Below, in pieces: positions 27,901 to 42,900 of a stretch of 64,000 nt of DNA (positions are counted from its first letter, which is position 1; the number at the start of each line of letters is the position of its first letter). The DNA lies in the NCBI GenBank assembly GCA_964036295.1, contig OZ038464.1, positions 11,332,001 through 11,396,000 on the forward strand. Direction: 5' to 3'. Both the position numbers and the translations under genes were made by a program. The notes under the pieces were generated by a model. That model saw only the letters and a list, made by a program, of their open reading frames with translations. It had not been told where the DNA came from and did no database searches. The stretch is from Plumapathes pennacea (taxonomy: Eukaryota; Cnidaria; Anthozoa; Antipatharia; Myriopathidae).

Positions 27901-30900
27901 GTGTTTGTATCATTCGCTCATGGCTTTGATGACGTACGTTCTTAATGATTATTTGTTAAGTGTTTGAATCATTCACTGAGTGGTTTGTTGGCGCACTTTC
28001 TTAGTGATCATTTGTTAAGGGTTTGAATCATTCATTCAGTGGCTTGTTGACGCACGTTCTTACTGATCATTTGTTAAGAGGCAGTCTCTGTAAAAACCAC
28101 CAGCCGATTTTCGGGTCAAAAATGGATTTCGCTAAGTTTCTCCCTACAAGTCAACATTGTCATGCAACTTATAAAAGTGAAACCCTTTCGTCTGAATTGT
28201 TTCTCTGGCTTCCGAAATTGAACAAAATGACCTTGACCCCGCGTCAGCCGTTTGGCGCTTGTTGAAATTCTGAAAATTAGGCAAGTTCGACGAATCGCTT
28301 CGTCCAAAGTATAAGATCCCGAACTTTAAACTTTGAATTATATGGAAGTTTTGTGTCTTTTCTTTATACAGTAGAGTTAAAAATCTCCTTTCCTTTAATA
28401 TTCGCGAAAAGCGAGACCGAATGGTCGACCTACCCAAGGCTGTGTTTTACAAGTACCACTTTTGACCATTTTCATAATGGATTTAGCAAAAAGTGGGAAA
28501 CTTTATTCCAAAGCAAGGCACATCAAATTAAAGTTTAAGGTTCCATCTACAACTTTCTACAAGAAAACATTTTGGCCTCAATCTCCTTCAGTGTGCGGTG
28601 AGCTTCCGAAGTTCACTCACTTCGCTGAATTTGCAGTAAATTCGCCTGTTAGTAGAATGCCACAATTGGCGATTTTAATTGCTGTAAATTCTCCCAACCA
28701 AGCCTCATAATGTTTTAGGCAACTGATAAGGCCAGTAGAGCGGATATTTGGTAGATTTGTGTGAGTTTTGAGCCATAAAACATCTGCGAGAGCCACCCGA
28801 CTCACCCGACGTGCTAAAGGACACGCACCACACAATCTGCCAGTCGCCGCCAACGGCGAAATTTAATAAACAAACACTCACTTGGAGGATATACACCCGG
28901 AAATACATCATTAGTGATTTCTGCTGCACTCTTTTTCAAAGAAACACACTCTCGTGACTGTGATACTTGTTATGAATAATTTCTGTGTTACTTGATTGAC
29001 ATGCGAGTGTCAAACTCAATGAGTCGTGTCTAATTTTAGATCGAAAGAAGTCAAACGGCTTTTTCTCTCTCACACAAACTTTGCAACTTAAAGTTAATTG
29101 CATCAAAGAAACAATTAGTTATTTTACCCTGCGAGCAGTGATTTCTCCTACGCTTGACCACTTCTCTCGGGGTATAAGTTTTTTTCTTGTGTAAAAAAAT
29201 CCTGCATATTTTGCGCTGAAGAAATCTTCTGTACTGGTACGCAGTCTGCTGATGAGAGAGCGTTTTTGGTATTCAGTTAATGTTTCTTAAAGTACAAGTT
29301 TGGATGCTATGTATTATGCACTTTTTCAAACAAAAGTGCGATCGCCGACTTTTGTGTTTGCATGTTTTCTGTTCTGAAACTCTTGGAAACATGCACATGC
29401 TGTAATATGTAATTTCCAATCATGTCGGCTTTCCTGTCTCTTGAATTGAACGAAAATGAGATTTCACGCTCAAGCTTTTTAGCTTATTCGTGAGGTCACG
29501 GGCGCTTTATGGGGTGCTTGAGAGAGGTCATGAACAACTCTTTCCTAAATTTCCTGTTCATTCTCCATCTGTTCACTGGCCAAATCCCGGGACGGGGGGA
29601 GGGGTACTCATCTTAGTTTTGTGTGCCGCCCGGTCCCGAAAACCGTACCCTTACCATATTTCAGACCAAATATCTGATTTTCTATACCCTATTTTAGACC
29701 TGACTCCAAAATGTATACTCTAATCTAGAGTTTTTTTTTCTTTAGCATCGATTTCTGCTCGTTGTTTCTTCCATTTGTTGTGCAATGTCCGCAGCGACAC
29801 TGCATGATTTCTGTTCACTACTGACCCTAGTCCCAGAACAAAAAAGCTAAATCTGTACCCTATTTCAGACTAAAAATGTTTGAAAACGATACACTTTGGG
29901 ACGCACATACCTATGGGCTTATGACCCCCCACCCCGGGGGGCCAAATCATCGTCGTTTGCATTTGTCGATTTCTTCATCATTTTCGATGATTTGAGATGT
30001 GTTCCCAATTTGACACTCCGTTCAAGTCAAGAGACAGGAAGCAGGAATATAGGTAGGGTGGTTCCACAGACTATAAAACCCTAACTGTATTCAAGACACC
30101 GTGTAAATTAAGACAAAAGCTCTAATTTGTGACCCTGATCGAGACTGGACCAATAATTACCCTAGCTAAGTTATATCGCGTGAAATTTTTGGCCAGGGGA
30201 GGAAGTGGAGGAGATAAATATGGGGGGGGGGGGGGGGGGGGGGGGGGGGCGATCACGCTTTTGTTTGAAAAATGCATAGTGCATACGCACCCAAACCTTT
30301 ACTTTAAGACACATTAACTGAATACCAAAAACGCTCTCTCATCAGCAGACTGCGTACCAGTACAGAAGGTTTTTTCTGTGCAAAAATACGCCGGTTTTTT
30401 TCGTTCTTTTTTTGTTTTTTTGTTTTATTTGTTTTTGTTTTTTTTTTTTACACAAGTATCATCTCTCGAAAGTGCAAATTGGAAAAACTATACCCTGCAA
30501 GCAGTGGTCAAGCGTAGGAGAAATCACTGCTCGCAGGGTAAAATAACTAATTGTTTCTTTGATACAATTAACTTTAAGGTGCAAATTTTGTTTGAGAGAG
30601 AAAAAGCCGTTTGACTTATTTCGATCTAAAATTAGACACGACTCGTTGAGTTTGATACTCGCTTGTCAATCAAGTAACACAGAAATTATTCATAACAAGT
30701 ATCACAGTCACGAGAGTGTGTTTCTTTGAAAAAGAGCGCACCAGATATCACTAATGATGTATTTCCGGATGTATATCCTCCAAGTGAGTGTTTGTTTATT
30801 AAATTTCGCCGTTGGCGGCGACTGGCAGATTGTGTGTTGCGTGACCTTTAGCACGTCGGGTGAGTCGGGTGGCTCTCGCAGATGTTTTATGGCTCAAAAC

Positions 30901-33900
30901 TCACACAAATCTACCAAATATCCGCTCTGCTGGCTTTATCAGTTGCTTAAAACATTATGAGACTTGGTTGGGAGAATTTACAGCAATTAAAACCGCCAGT
31001 TGTGGCATTCTACTAGCAGGCGAATTTACGGCAAAAACAGCGAAGTGAGTGAACTTCGGAAGCTCACCGCACACTGAAGGAGATTGAGGCCAAAAGGTTT
31101 TATTGCGGAAAGTTGTAGATGGAACCTTAAACTTTAATTTGATGTGCCTTGCTTTGGAATAAAGTTACCCACTTTTTGCTAAATCCATTATGAAAATGGC
31201 CAAAAGTGGTCCTCGTGAAACACAGCCTTGGCTAGGTCGACCATTCGGTCTCGCATTTCGCGAATATTAAAGGAAAGGAGATTTTTAACTCTTCTGTATA
31301 AAGAAAAGACACAAAACTTCCATATAATTCAAAATTTAAAGTTCGGGATCTTATACTTTGGACGAAGCGATTCGTCGAACTTGCCTAATTTTCAGAATTT
31401 CAACAAGCGCTAAACGGCTGGCACGGGGTCAAGGTCATTTCGTTCAATTTCAGAACTCAGAGAAATAGTTCAGACTAAGGGGTTTCACTTTTATGAGTTG
31501 CATGACAATGGTGACTTGTAGGGAGAAAATTAGCGAAATCCATTTTTGACCCGAAAATCGGCTGGTGGTTTTTACAGAGACTGCCTCTTAAGTCTTTGAA
31601 TCATTCACTCAGTGTTTTGTTGAAGCACGATCTTAGTGATCATTTGTTAAGTGTTTGAATCATTCACTCAGTGGTTTGTTGACGCACGTTCTTACTGATT
31701 ATTTGTTAAGTGTTTGAATCATTCGCTCATGGCTTTGATAACGTACGTTCTTAATGATTATTTGTTAAGTGTTTGAATCATTCACTCAGTGGTTTTTTGA
31801 CGCACTTTCTTAGTGATCATTTGTTAAGTGTTTGAATCATTCACTCGGTGGTTTGTTGAAGCACGTTCTTAGTGATCATTTGTTAAGTGTTTGAATCATT
31901 CACTCAGTGGTTTGTTGACGCACTTTCTTAGTGATCATTTGTTAAGGGTTTGAATCATTCATTCAGTGGCTTGTTGACGCACGTTCTTACTGATCATTTG
32001 TTAAGTGTTTGAATCATTTACTCAGTGTTTTGTTGAAGCACGATCTTAGTGATCATTTGTTAAGTGTTTCAATCATTCACTCTGTGTTTTGTTGAAGCAC
32101 GTTCTCACTGATTATTTGTTAAGTGTTTCAATCATTCACTCAGTGGTTTGTTGACTCACGTTCTCACTGATTATTTGTTAAGTGTTTGAATCATTCATTC
32201 AGTGGTTTGTTGACACACGTTCTTAGTGATTATTTGTTAAGTGTTTGAATCATTCACTCAGTGGCTTGTTGACGCACGTTCTTACTGATTATTTGTTAAG
32301 TGTTTGAATCATTCACTCAATGGTTTGTTGACGCGCGTTCTTAGTGGTTATTTATTAAGTGTTTGAATCATTCACTCATGGCTTTGATGGCACGCGTTCT
32401 TAATGATCATTTGTTAATAGTTTGAGTCAGTCACTTTTAATAGTGGTTTGTTGACGTGCGATCTTGATGATCATTTGTATAGTGTTTGAATGATTCACTC
32501 AATGAATTATGCTGAATCAAAGGAACTCTGAATAAATGATCACCAGTTTACTAAGTGGCTTGTTGACGAGCGTTCTTAATGATCATTTGTTAAGTGTTTG
32601 AATCATTCACTCAGTGGTTTGATGACGCACGTTCTTAATGATCATTTGTTAATAGTTTGAGTCAGTCACTTTTAAAAGTGGTTTGTTGACGTGCGATCTT
32701 GGTGATCATTTGTATAGTGTTCGAATGATTCACTCAATGAATGATACTGAATCAAAGGAACTCTGAATAAATGATCACCAGTTTATTCAGTGGCTTGTTG
32801 ACGCGCGTTCTTATTGATCATGTTTTAAGTGTTTGAATCATTCATTCAGTGGCTTGTTGACGCATGTTCTTAATGATTATTTGTTAAGTGTTTGAATCAT
32901 TCACTCAGTGGTTTGTTGACGCACGATCTTAGTGATCATTTGTTAAGTGTTTGAATCATTCATTCAGTGGCTTGTTGAAGCACGTTAGTGATTATTTGTT
33001 AAGTGTTTGAATCATTTACTCATGGCTTTGATGACGTCCGTTCTTACTGATTAATTGTTAAGTGTTTGAATGATTCGCTCATGGCTTTGATGACGTACGT
33101 TCTTAATGATTATTTGTTAAGTGTTTGAATCATTCACTCAGTAGTTTGTTGACGCACTTTCTTAGTGATCATTTTTTAAGGGTTTGAATCATTCATTCAG
33201 TGGCTTGTTGACGCACGTTCTTACTAATCATTTGTTAAGTGTTTGAATCATTCACTCAGTGTTTTGTTGAAGCACGATCTTAGTGATCATTTGTTAAGTG
33301 TTTGAATCATTCACTCAGTGGTTTGTTAACGTACTTTGTTAGTGATCATTTGTTAAGTGTTTGAATCATTCATTCAGTGGCTTGTTGACGCACGTTCTTA
33401 ATGATTATTTGTTAAGTGTTTGAATCATTCACTCAGTGGTTTGTTGACGCACGATCTTAGTGATCATTTGTTAAGTGTTTGAATCATTCACTCGGTGGTT
33501 TGTTGAGGCACGTTCTTAGTGATCATTTGTTAAGTGTTTGAATCATTCACTCAGTGGTTTGTTAACGTACTTTCTTAGTGATCATTTGTTAAGTGTTCGA
33601 ATCATTCACTCAGTGGTTTGTTGACGCACGTTCTTACTGATTATTTGTTAAGTGTTTGAATCATTCGCTCATGCCTTTGATGACGTACGTTCTTAATGAT
33701 TATTTGTTAAGTGTTTGAATCATTCACTCAGTGGTTTTTTGACGCACTTTGTTAGTGATCATTTGTTAAGTGTTTGAATCATTCACTCGGTGGTTTGTTG
33801 AAGCACGTTCTTAGTGATCATTTGTTAAGTGTTTGAATCATTCACTCAGTGGTTTGTTGACGCACTTTCTTAGTGATCATTTGTTAAGGGTTTGAATCAT

Positions 33901-36900
33901 TCATTCAGTGGCTTGTTGACGCACGATCTTACTGATCATTTGTTAAGTGTTTGAATCATTTACTCAGTGTTTTGTTGAAGCACGATCTTAGTGATCATTT
34001 GTTAAGTGTTTCAATCATTCACTCTGTGTTTTGTTGAAGCACGTTCTTACTGATTATTTGTTAAGTGTTTGAATCATTCACTCAGTGGTTTGTTGACGCA
34101 CGTTCTTAGTGATTATTTGTTAAGTGTTTGAATCATTCATTCAGTGGTTTGTTGACACACGATCTTAGTGATTATTTATTAAGTGTTTGAATCATTCACT
34201 CAGTGGCTTGTTGACGCACGTTCTTAGTGATTATTTGTTAATAGTTTGAGTCAGTCACTTTTAATAGTGGTTTGTTGACGTGCGATCTTGGTGATCATTT
34301 GTATAGTGTTCGAATGATTCACTCAATGAATGATGCTGAATCAAAGGAACTCTGAATAAATGATCACCAGTTTACTCAGTGGCTTGTTGACGAGCGTTCT
34401 TAATGATTATTTGTTAAGTGTTTGAATCATTCACTCAGTGGTTTGATGACGCACGTTCTTAATGATCATTTGTTAATAGTTTGAGTCAGTCACTTTTAAT
34501 AGTGGTTTGTTGACGTGCGATCTTGATGATCATTTGTATAGTGTTCGAATGATTCACTCAATGAATTATGCTGAATCAAAGGAACTCTGAATAAATGATC
34601 ACCAGTTTACTCAGTGGCTTGTTGACGAGCGTTCTTAATGATCATTTGTTAAGTGTTTGAATCATTCACTCAGTGGTTTGATGACGCACGTTCTTAATGA
34701 TCATTTGTTAATAGTTTGAGTCAGTCACTTTTAATAGTGGTTTGTTGACGTGCGATCTTGGTGATCATTTGTATAGTGTTCGAATGATTCACTCAATGAA
34801 TGATACTGAATCAAAGGAACTCTGAATAAATGATCACCAGTTTACTCAGTGGCTTGTTGACGAGCGTTCTTAATGATTATTTGTTAAGTGTTTGAATCAT
34901 TCACTCAGTGGTTTGATGACGCACGTTCTTAATGATCATTTGTTAATAGTTTGAGTCAGTCACTTTTAATAGTGGTTTGTTGACGTGCGATCTTGATGAT
35001 CATTTGTATAGTGTTCGAATGATTCACTCAATGAATTATGCTGAATCAAAGGAATTCTGAATAAATGATCACCAGTTTACTCAGTGGCTTGTTGACGAGC
35101 GTTCTTAATGATCATTTGTTAAGTGTTTGAATCATTCACTCAGTGGTTTGATGACGCACGTTCTTAATGATCATTTGTTAATAGTTTGAGTCAGTCACTT
35201 TTAAAAGTGGTTTGTTGACGTGCGATCTTGGTGATCATTTGTATAGTGTTCGAATGATTCACTCAATGAATGATACTGAATCAAAGGAACTCTGAATAAA
35301 TGATCACCAGTTTATTCAGTGGCTTGTTGACGCGCGTTCTTATTGATCATGTTTTAAGTGTTTGAATCATTCATTCAGTGGCTTGTTGACGCACGTTCTT
35401 AATGATTATTTGTTAAGTGTTTGAATCATTCACGCAGTGGTTTGTTGACGCACGATCTTAGTGATCATTTGTTAAGTGTTTGAATCATTCATTCAGTGGC
35501 TTGTTGAAGCACGTTCTTAGTGATTATTTGTTAAGTGTTTGAATCATTTACGCATGGCTTTGATGACGTCCGTTCTTACTGATTAATTGTTAAGTGTTTG
35601 AATGATTCGCTCATGGCTTTGATGACGTACGTTCTTAATGATTATTTGTTAAATGTTTGAATCATTCACTCAGTGGTTTGTTAACGTACTTTCTTAGTGA
35701 TCATTTGTTAAGTGTTTGAATCATTCACTCAGTGGTTTTTTGACGCACGTTCTTACTGATTATTTGTTAAGTGTTTGAATCATTCGCTCATGCCTTTGAT
35801 GACGTACGTTCTTAATGATTATTTGTTAAGTGTTTGAATCATTCACTCAGTGGTTTTTTGACGCACTTTGTTAGTGATCATTTGTTAAGTGTTTGAATCA
35901 TTCACTCGGTGGTTTGTTGAAGCACGTTCTTAGTGATCATTTGTTAAGTGTTTGAATCATTCACTCAGTGGTTTGTTGACGCACTTTCTTAGTGATCATT
36001 TGTTAAGGGTTTGAATCATTCATTCAGTGGCTTGTTGACGCACGTTCTTACCGATCATTTGTTAAGTGTTTGAATCATTTACTCAGTGTTTTGTTGAAGC
36101 ACGATCTTAGTGATCATTTGTTAAGTGTTTCAATCATTCACTCTGTGTTTTGTTGAAGCACGTTCTCACTGATTATTTGTTAAGTGTTTGAATCATTCAC
36201 TCAGTGGTTTGTTGACGCACGTTCTTAGTGATTATTTGTTAAGTGTTTGAATCATTCATTCAGTGGTTTGTTGACACACGATCTTAGTGATTATTTATTA
36301 AGTGTTTGAATCATTCACTCAGTGGCTTGTTGACGCACGTTCTTAGTGATTATTTGTTAATAGTTTGAGTCAGTCACTTTTAATAGTGGTTTGTTGACGT
36401 GCGATCTTGGTGATCATTTGTATAGTGTTCGAATGATTCACTCAATGAATGATGCTGAATCAAAGGAACTCTGAATAAATGATCACCAGTTTACTCAGTG
36501 GCTTGTTGACGAGCGTTCTTAATGATCATTTGTTAAGTGTTTGAATCATTCACTCAGTGGTTTGATGACGCACGTTCTTAATGATCATTTGTTAATAGTT
36601 TGAGTCAGTCACTTTTAAAAGTGGTTTGTTGACGTGCGATCTTGGTGATCATTTGTATAGTGTTCGAATGATTCACTCAATGAATGATACTGAATCAAAG
36701 GAACTCTGAATAAATGATCACCAGTTTATTCAGTGGCTTGTTGACGCGCGTTCTTATTGATCATGTTTTAAGTGTTTGAATCATTCATTCAGTGGCTTGT
36801 TGACGCACGTTCTTAATGATTATTTGTTAAGTGTTTGAATCATTCACGCAGTGGTTTGTTGACGCACGATCTTAGTGATCATTTGTTAAGTGTTTGAATC

Positions 36901-39900
36901 ATTCATTCAGTGGCTTGTTGAAGCACGTTCTTAGTGATTATTTGTTAAGTGTTTGAATCATTTACGCATGGCTTTGATGACGTCCGTTCTTACTGATTAA
37001 TTGTTAAGTGTTTGAATGATTCGCTCATGGCTTTGATGACGTACGTTCTTAATGATTATTTGTTAAGTGTTTGAATCATTCACTCAGTGGTTTGTTAACG
37101 TACTTTCTTAGTGATCATTTGTTAAGTGTTTGAATCATTCACTCAGTGGTTTGTTGACGCACGTTCTTACTGATTATTTGTTAAGTGTTTGAATCATTCG
37201 CTCATGCCTTTGATGACGTACGTTCTTAATGATTATTTGTTAAGTGTTTGAATCATTCACTCAGTGGTTTTTTGACGCACTTTGTTAGTGATCATTTGTT
37301 AAGTGTTTGAATCATTCACTCGGTGGTTTGTTGAAGCACGATCTTAGTAATCATTTGTTAAGTGTTTGAATCATTCACTCTGTGTTTTGTTGAAGCACGT
37401 TCTCACTGATTATTTGTTAAGTGTTTGAATCATTCACTCAGTGGTTTGTTGACGCACGTTCTTAGTGATTATTTGTTAAGTGTTTGAATCATTCATTCAG
37501 TGGTTTGTTGACACACGATCTTAGTGATTATTTATTAAGTGTTTGAATCATTCACTCAGTGGCTTGTTGACGCACGTTCTTAGTGATTATTTGTTAATAG
37601 TTTGAGTCAGTCACTTTTAATAGTGGTTTGTTGACGTGCGATCTTGGTGATCATTTGTATAGTGTTCGAATGATTCACTCAATGAATGATGCTGAATCAA
37701 AGGAACTCTGAATAAATGATCACCAGTTTACTCAGTGGCTTGTTGACGAGCGTTCTTAATGATCATTTGTTAAGTGTTTGAATCATTCACTCAGTGGTTT
37801 GATGACGCACGTTCTTAATGATCATTTGTTAATAGTTTGAGTCAGTCACTTTTAAAAGTGGTTTGTTGACGTGCGATCTTGGTGATCATTTGTATAGTGT
37901 TCGAATGATTCACTCAATGAATGATACTGAATCAAAGGAACTCTGAATAAATGATCACCAGTTTACTCAGTGGCTTGTTGACGCGCGTTCTTATTGATCA
38001 TGTTTTAAGTGTTTGAATCATTCATTCAGTGGCTTGTTGACGCACGTTCTTAATGATTATTTGTTAAGTGTTTGAATCATTCACGCAGTGGTTTGTTGAC
38101 GCACGATCTTAGTGATCATTTGTTAAGTGTTTGAATCATTCATTCAGTGGCTTGTTGAAGCACGTTCTTAGTGATTATTTGTTAAGTGTTTGAATCATTT
38201 ACGCATGGCTTTGATGACGTCCGTTCTTACTGATTAATTGTTAAGTGTTTGAATGATTCGCTCATGGCTTTGATGACGTACGTTCTTAATGATTATTTGT
38301 TAAGTGTTTGAATCATTCACTCAGTGGTTTGTTAACGTACTTTCTTAGTGATCATTTGTTAAGTGTTTGAATCATTCACTCAGTGGTTTGTTGACGCACG
38401 TTCTTACTGATTATTTGTTAAGTGTTTGAATCATTCGCTCATGCCTTTGATGACGTACGTTCTTAATGATTATTTGTTAAGTGTTTGAATCATTCACTCA
38501 GTGGTTTTTTGACGCACTTTGTTAGTGATCATTTGTTAAGTGTTTGAATCATTCACTCGGTGGTTTGTTGAAGCACGTTCTTAGTGATCATTTGTTAAGT
38601 GTTTGAATCATTCACTCAGTGGTTTGTTGACGCACTTTCTTAGTGATCATTTGTTAAGGGTTTGAATCATTCATTCAGTGGCTTGTTGACGCACGTTTTT
38701 ACTGATCATTTGTTAAGTGTTTGAATCATTTACTCAGTGTTTTGTTGAAGCACGATCTTAGTGATCATTTGTTAAGTGTTTCAATCATTCACTCTGTGTT
38801 TTGTTGAAGCACGTTCTCACTGATTATTTGTTAAGTGTTTGAATCATTCACTCAGTGGTTTGTTGTCGCACGTTCTTAGTGATTATTTGTTAAGTGTTTG
38901 AATCATTCATTCAGTGGTTTGTTGACACACGATCTTAGTGATTATTTATTAAGTGTTTGAATCATTCACTCAGTGGCTTGTTGACGCACGTTCTTAGTGA
39001 TTATTTGTTAATAGTTTGAGTCAGTCACTTTTAATAGTGGTTTGTTGACGTGCGATCTTGGTGATCATTTGTATAGTGTTCGAATGATTCACTCAATGAA
39101 TGATGCTGAATCAAAGGAACTCTGAATAAATGATCACCAGTTTACTCAGTGGCTTGTTGACGAGCGTTCTTAATGATTATTTGTTAAGTGTTTGAATCAT
39201 TCACTCAGTGGTTTGATGACGCACGTTCTTAATGATCATTTGTTAATAGTTTGAGTCAGTCACTTTTAATAGTGGTTTGTTGACGTGCGATCTTGATGAT
39301 CATTTGTATAGTGTTCGAATGATTCACTCAATGAATTATGCTGAATCAAAGGAACTCTGAATAAATGATCACCAGTTTACTCAGTGGCTTGTTGACGAGC
39401 GTTCTTAATGATCATGTTTTAAGTGTTTGAATCATTCACTCAGTGGTTTGATGACGCACGTTCTTAATGATCATTTGTTAATAGTTTGAGTCAGTCACTT
39501 TTAAAAGTGGTTTGTTGACGTGCGATCTTGGTGATCATTTGTATAGTGTTCGAATGATTCACTCAATGAATGATACTGAATCAAAGGAACTCTGAATAAA
39601 TGATCACCAGTTTATTCAGTGGCTTGTTGACGCGCGTTCTTATTGATCATGTTTTAAGTGTTTGAATCATTCATTCAGTGGCTTGTTGACGCACGTTCTT
39701 AATGATTATTTGTTAAGTGTTTGAATCATTCACTCAGTGGTTTGTTGACGCACGATCTTAGTGATCATTTGTTAAGTGTTTGAATCATTCATTCAGTGGC
39801 TTGTTGAAGCACGTTCTTAGTGATTATTTGTTAAGTGTTTGAATCATTTACGCATGGCTTTGATGACGTCCGTTCTTACTGATTAATTGTTAAGTGTTTG

Positions 39901-42900
39901 AATGATTCGCTCATGGCTTTGATGACGTACGTTCTTAATGATTATTTGTTAAGTGTTTGAATCATTCACTCAGTGGTTTGTTAACGTACTTTCTTAGTGA
40001 TCATTTGTTAAGTGTTTGAATCATTCACTCAGTGGTTTGTTGACGCACGTTCTTACTGATTATTTGTTAAGTGTTTGAATCATTCGCTCATGCCTTTGAT
40101 GACGTACGTTCTTAATGATTATTTGTTAAGTGTTTGAATCATTCACTCAGTGGTTTTTTGACGCACTTTCTTAGTGATCATTTGTTAAGTGTTTGAATCA
40201 TTCACTCGGTGGTTTGTTGAAGCACGTTCTTAGTGATCATTTGTTAAGTGTTTGAATCATTTACTCAGGGGTTTGTTGACGCACTTTCTTAGTGATCATT
40301 TGTTAAGGGTTTGAATCATTCATTCAGTGGCTTGTTGACGCACGTTCTTACTGATCATTTGTTAAGTGTTTGAATCATTTACTCAGTGTTTTGTTGAAGC
40401 ACGATCTTAGTGATCATTTGTTAAGTGTTTCAATCATTCACTCTGTGTTTTGTTGAAGCACGTTCTCACTGATTATTTGTTAAGTGTTTGAATCATTCAC
40501 TCAGTGGTTTGTTGACGCACGTTCTTAGTGATTTATTGTTAAGTGTTTGAATCATTCATTCAGTGGTTTGTTGACACACGATCTTAGTGATTATTTATTA
40601 AGTGTTTGAATCATTCACTCAGTGGCTTGTTGACGCACGTTCTTAGTGATTATTTGTTAATAGTTTGAGTCAGTCACTTTTAATAGTGGTTTGTTGACGT
40701 GCGATCTTGGTGATCATTTGTATAGTGTTCGAATGATTCACTCAATGAATGATGCTGAATCAAAGGAACTCTGAATAAATGATCACCAGTTTACTCAGTG
40801 GCTTGTTGACGAGCGTTCTTAATGATCATTTGTTAAGTGTTTGAATCATTCACTCAGTGGTTTGATGACGCACGTTCTTAATGATCATTTGTTAATAGTT
40901 TGAGTCAGTCACTTTTAAAAGTGGTTTGTTGACGTGCGATCTTGGTGATCATTTGTATAGTGTTCGAATGATTCACTCAATGAATGATACTGAATCAAAG
41001 GAACTCTGAATAAATGATCACCAGTTTATTCAGTGGCTTGTTGACGCGCGTTCTTATTGATCATGTTTTAAGTGTTTGAATCATTCATTCAGTGGCTTGT
41101 TGACGCACGTTCTTAATGATTATTTGTTAAGTGTTTGAATCATTCACGCAGTGGTTTGTTGACGCACGATCTTAGTGATCATTTGTTAAGTGTTTGAATC
41201 ATTCATTCAGTGGCTTGTTGAAGCACGTTCTTAGTGATTATTTGTTAAGTGTTTGAATCATTTACGCATGGCTTTGATGACGTCCGTTCTTACTGATTAA
41301 TTGTTAAGTGTTTGAATGATTCGCTCATGGCTTTGATGACGTACGTTCTTAATGATTATTTGTTAAGTGTTTGAATCATTCACTCAGTGGTTTGTTAACG
41401 TACTTTCTTAGTGATCATTTGTTAAGTGTTTGAATCATTCACTCAGTGGTTTGTTGACGCACGTTCTTACTGATTATTTGTTAAGTGTTTGAATCATTCG
41501 CTCATGCCTTTGATGACGTACGTTCTTAATGATTATTTGTTAAGTGTTTGAATCATTCACTCAGTGGTTTTTTGACGCACTTTGTTAGTGATCATTTGTT
41601 AAGTGTTTGAATCATTCACTCGGTGGTTTGTTGAAGCACGTTCTTAGTGATCATTTGTTAAGTGTTTGAATCATTCACTCAGTGGTTTGTTGACGCACTT
41701 TCTTAGTGATCATTTGTTAAGGGTTTGAATCATTCATTCAGTGGCTTGTTGAAGCACGTTCTTAGTGATTATTTGTTAAGTGTTTGAATCATTTACGCAT
41801 GGCTTTGATGACGTCCGTTCTTATTGATTAATTATTAAGTGTTTGAATGATTCGCTCATGGCTTTGATGACGTACGTTCTTAATGATTATTTGTTAAGTG
41901 TTTGAATCATTCACTCAGTAGTTTGTTGACGCACTTTCTTAGTGATCATTTTTTAAGGGTTTGAATCATTCACTCAGTGGCTTGTTGACGCACGTTCTTA
42001 CTAATCATTTGTTAAGTGTTTGAATCATTCACTCAGTGTTTTGTTGAAGCACGATCTTAGTGATCATTTTTTAAGTGTTTGAATCATTCACTCAGTGGTT
42101 TGTTAACGTACTTTGTTATTGATCATTTGTTAAGTGTTTGAATCATTCATTCAGTGGCTTGTTGACGCACGTTCTTAATGATTATTTGTTAAGTGTTTGA
42201 ATCATTCACTCAGTGGTTTGTTGACGCACGATCTTAGTGATCATTTGTTAAGTGTTTGAATCATTCACTCGGTGGTTTGTTGAGGCACGTTCTTAGTGAT
42301 CATTTGTTAAGTGTTTGAATCATTCACTCAGTGGTTTGTTAACGTACTTTCTTAGTGATCATTTGTTAAGTGTTTGAATCATTCACTCAGTGGTTTGTTG
42401 ACGCACGTTCTTACTGATTATTTGTTAAGTGTTTGAATCATTCGCTCATGGCTTTGATGACGTACGTTCTTAATGATTATTTGTTAAGTGTTTGAATCAT
42501 TCACTCAGTGGTTTTTTGACGCACTTTCTTAGTGATCTTTTGTTAAGTGTTTGAATCATTCACTCGGTGGTTTGTTGAAGCACGTTCTTAGTGATCATTT
42601 GTTAAGTGTTTGAATCATTCACTCAGTGGTTTGTTGACGCACTTTCTTAGTGATCATTTGTTAAGGGTTTGAATCATTCATTCAGTGGCTTGTTGACGCA
42701 CGTTCTTACTGATCATTTGTTAAGTGTTTGAATCATTTACTCAGTGTTTTGTTGAAGCACGATCTTAGTGATCATTTGTTAAGTGTTTCAATCATTCACT
42801 CTGTGTTTTGTTGAAGCACGTTCTCACTGATTATTTGTTAAGTGTTTGAATCATTTACTCAGTGTTTTGTTGAAGCACGTTCTTAGTGATCATTTGTTAA

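Noticed and set aside
28023-31413. Paired open frames in the arms of the TTAA foldback element
   Set aside because: Arm-to-arm mirror copies, under 100 codons, with no transposase motif.
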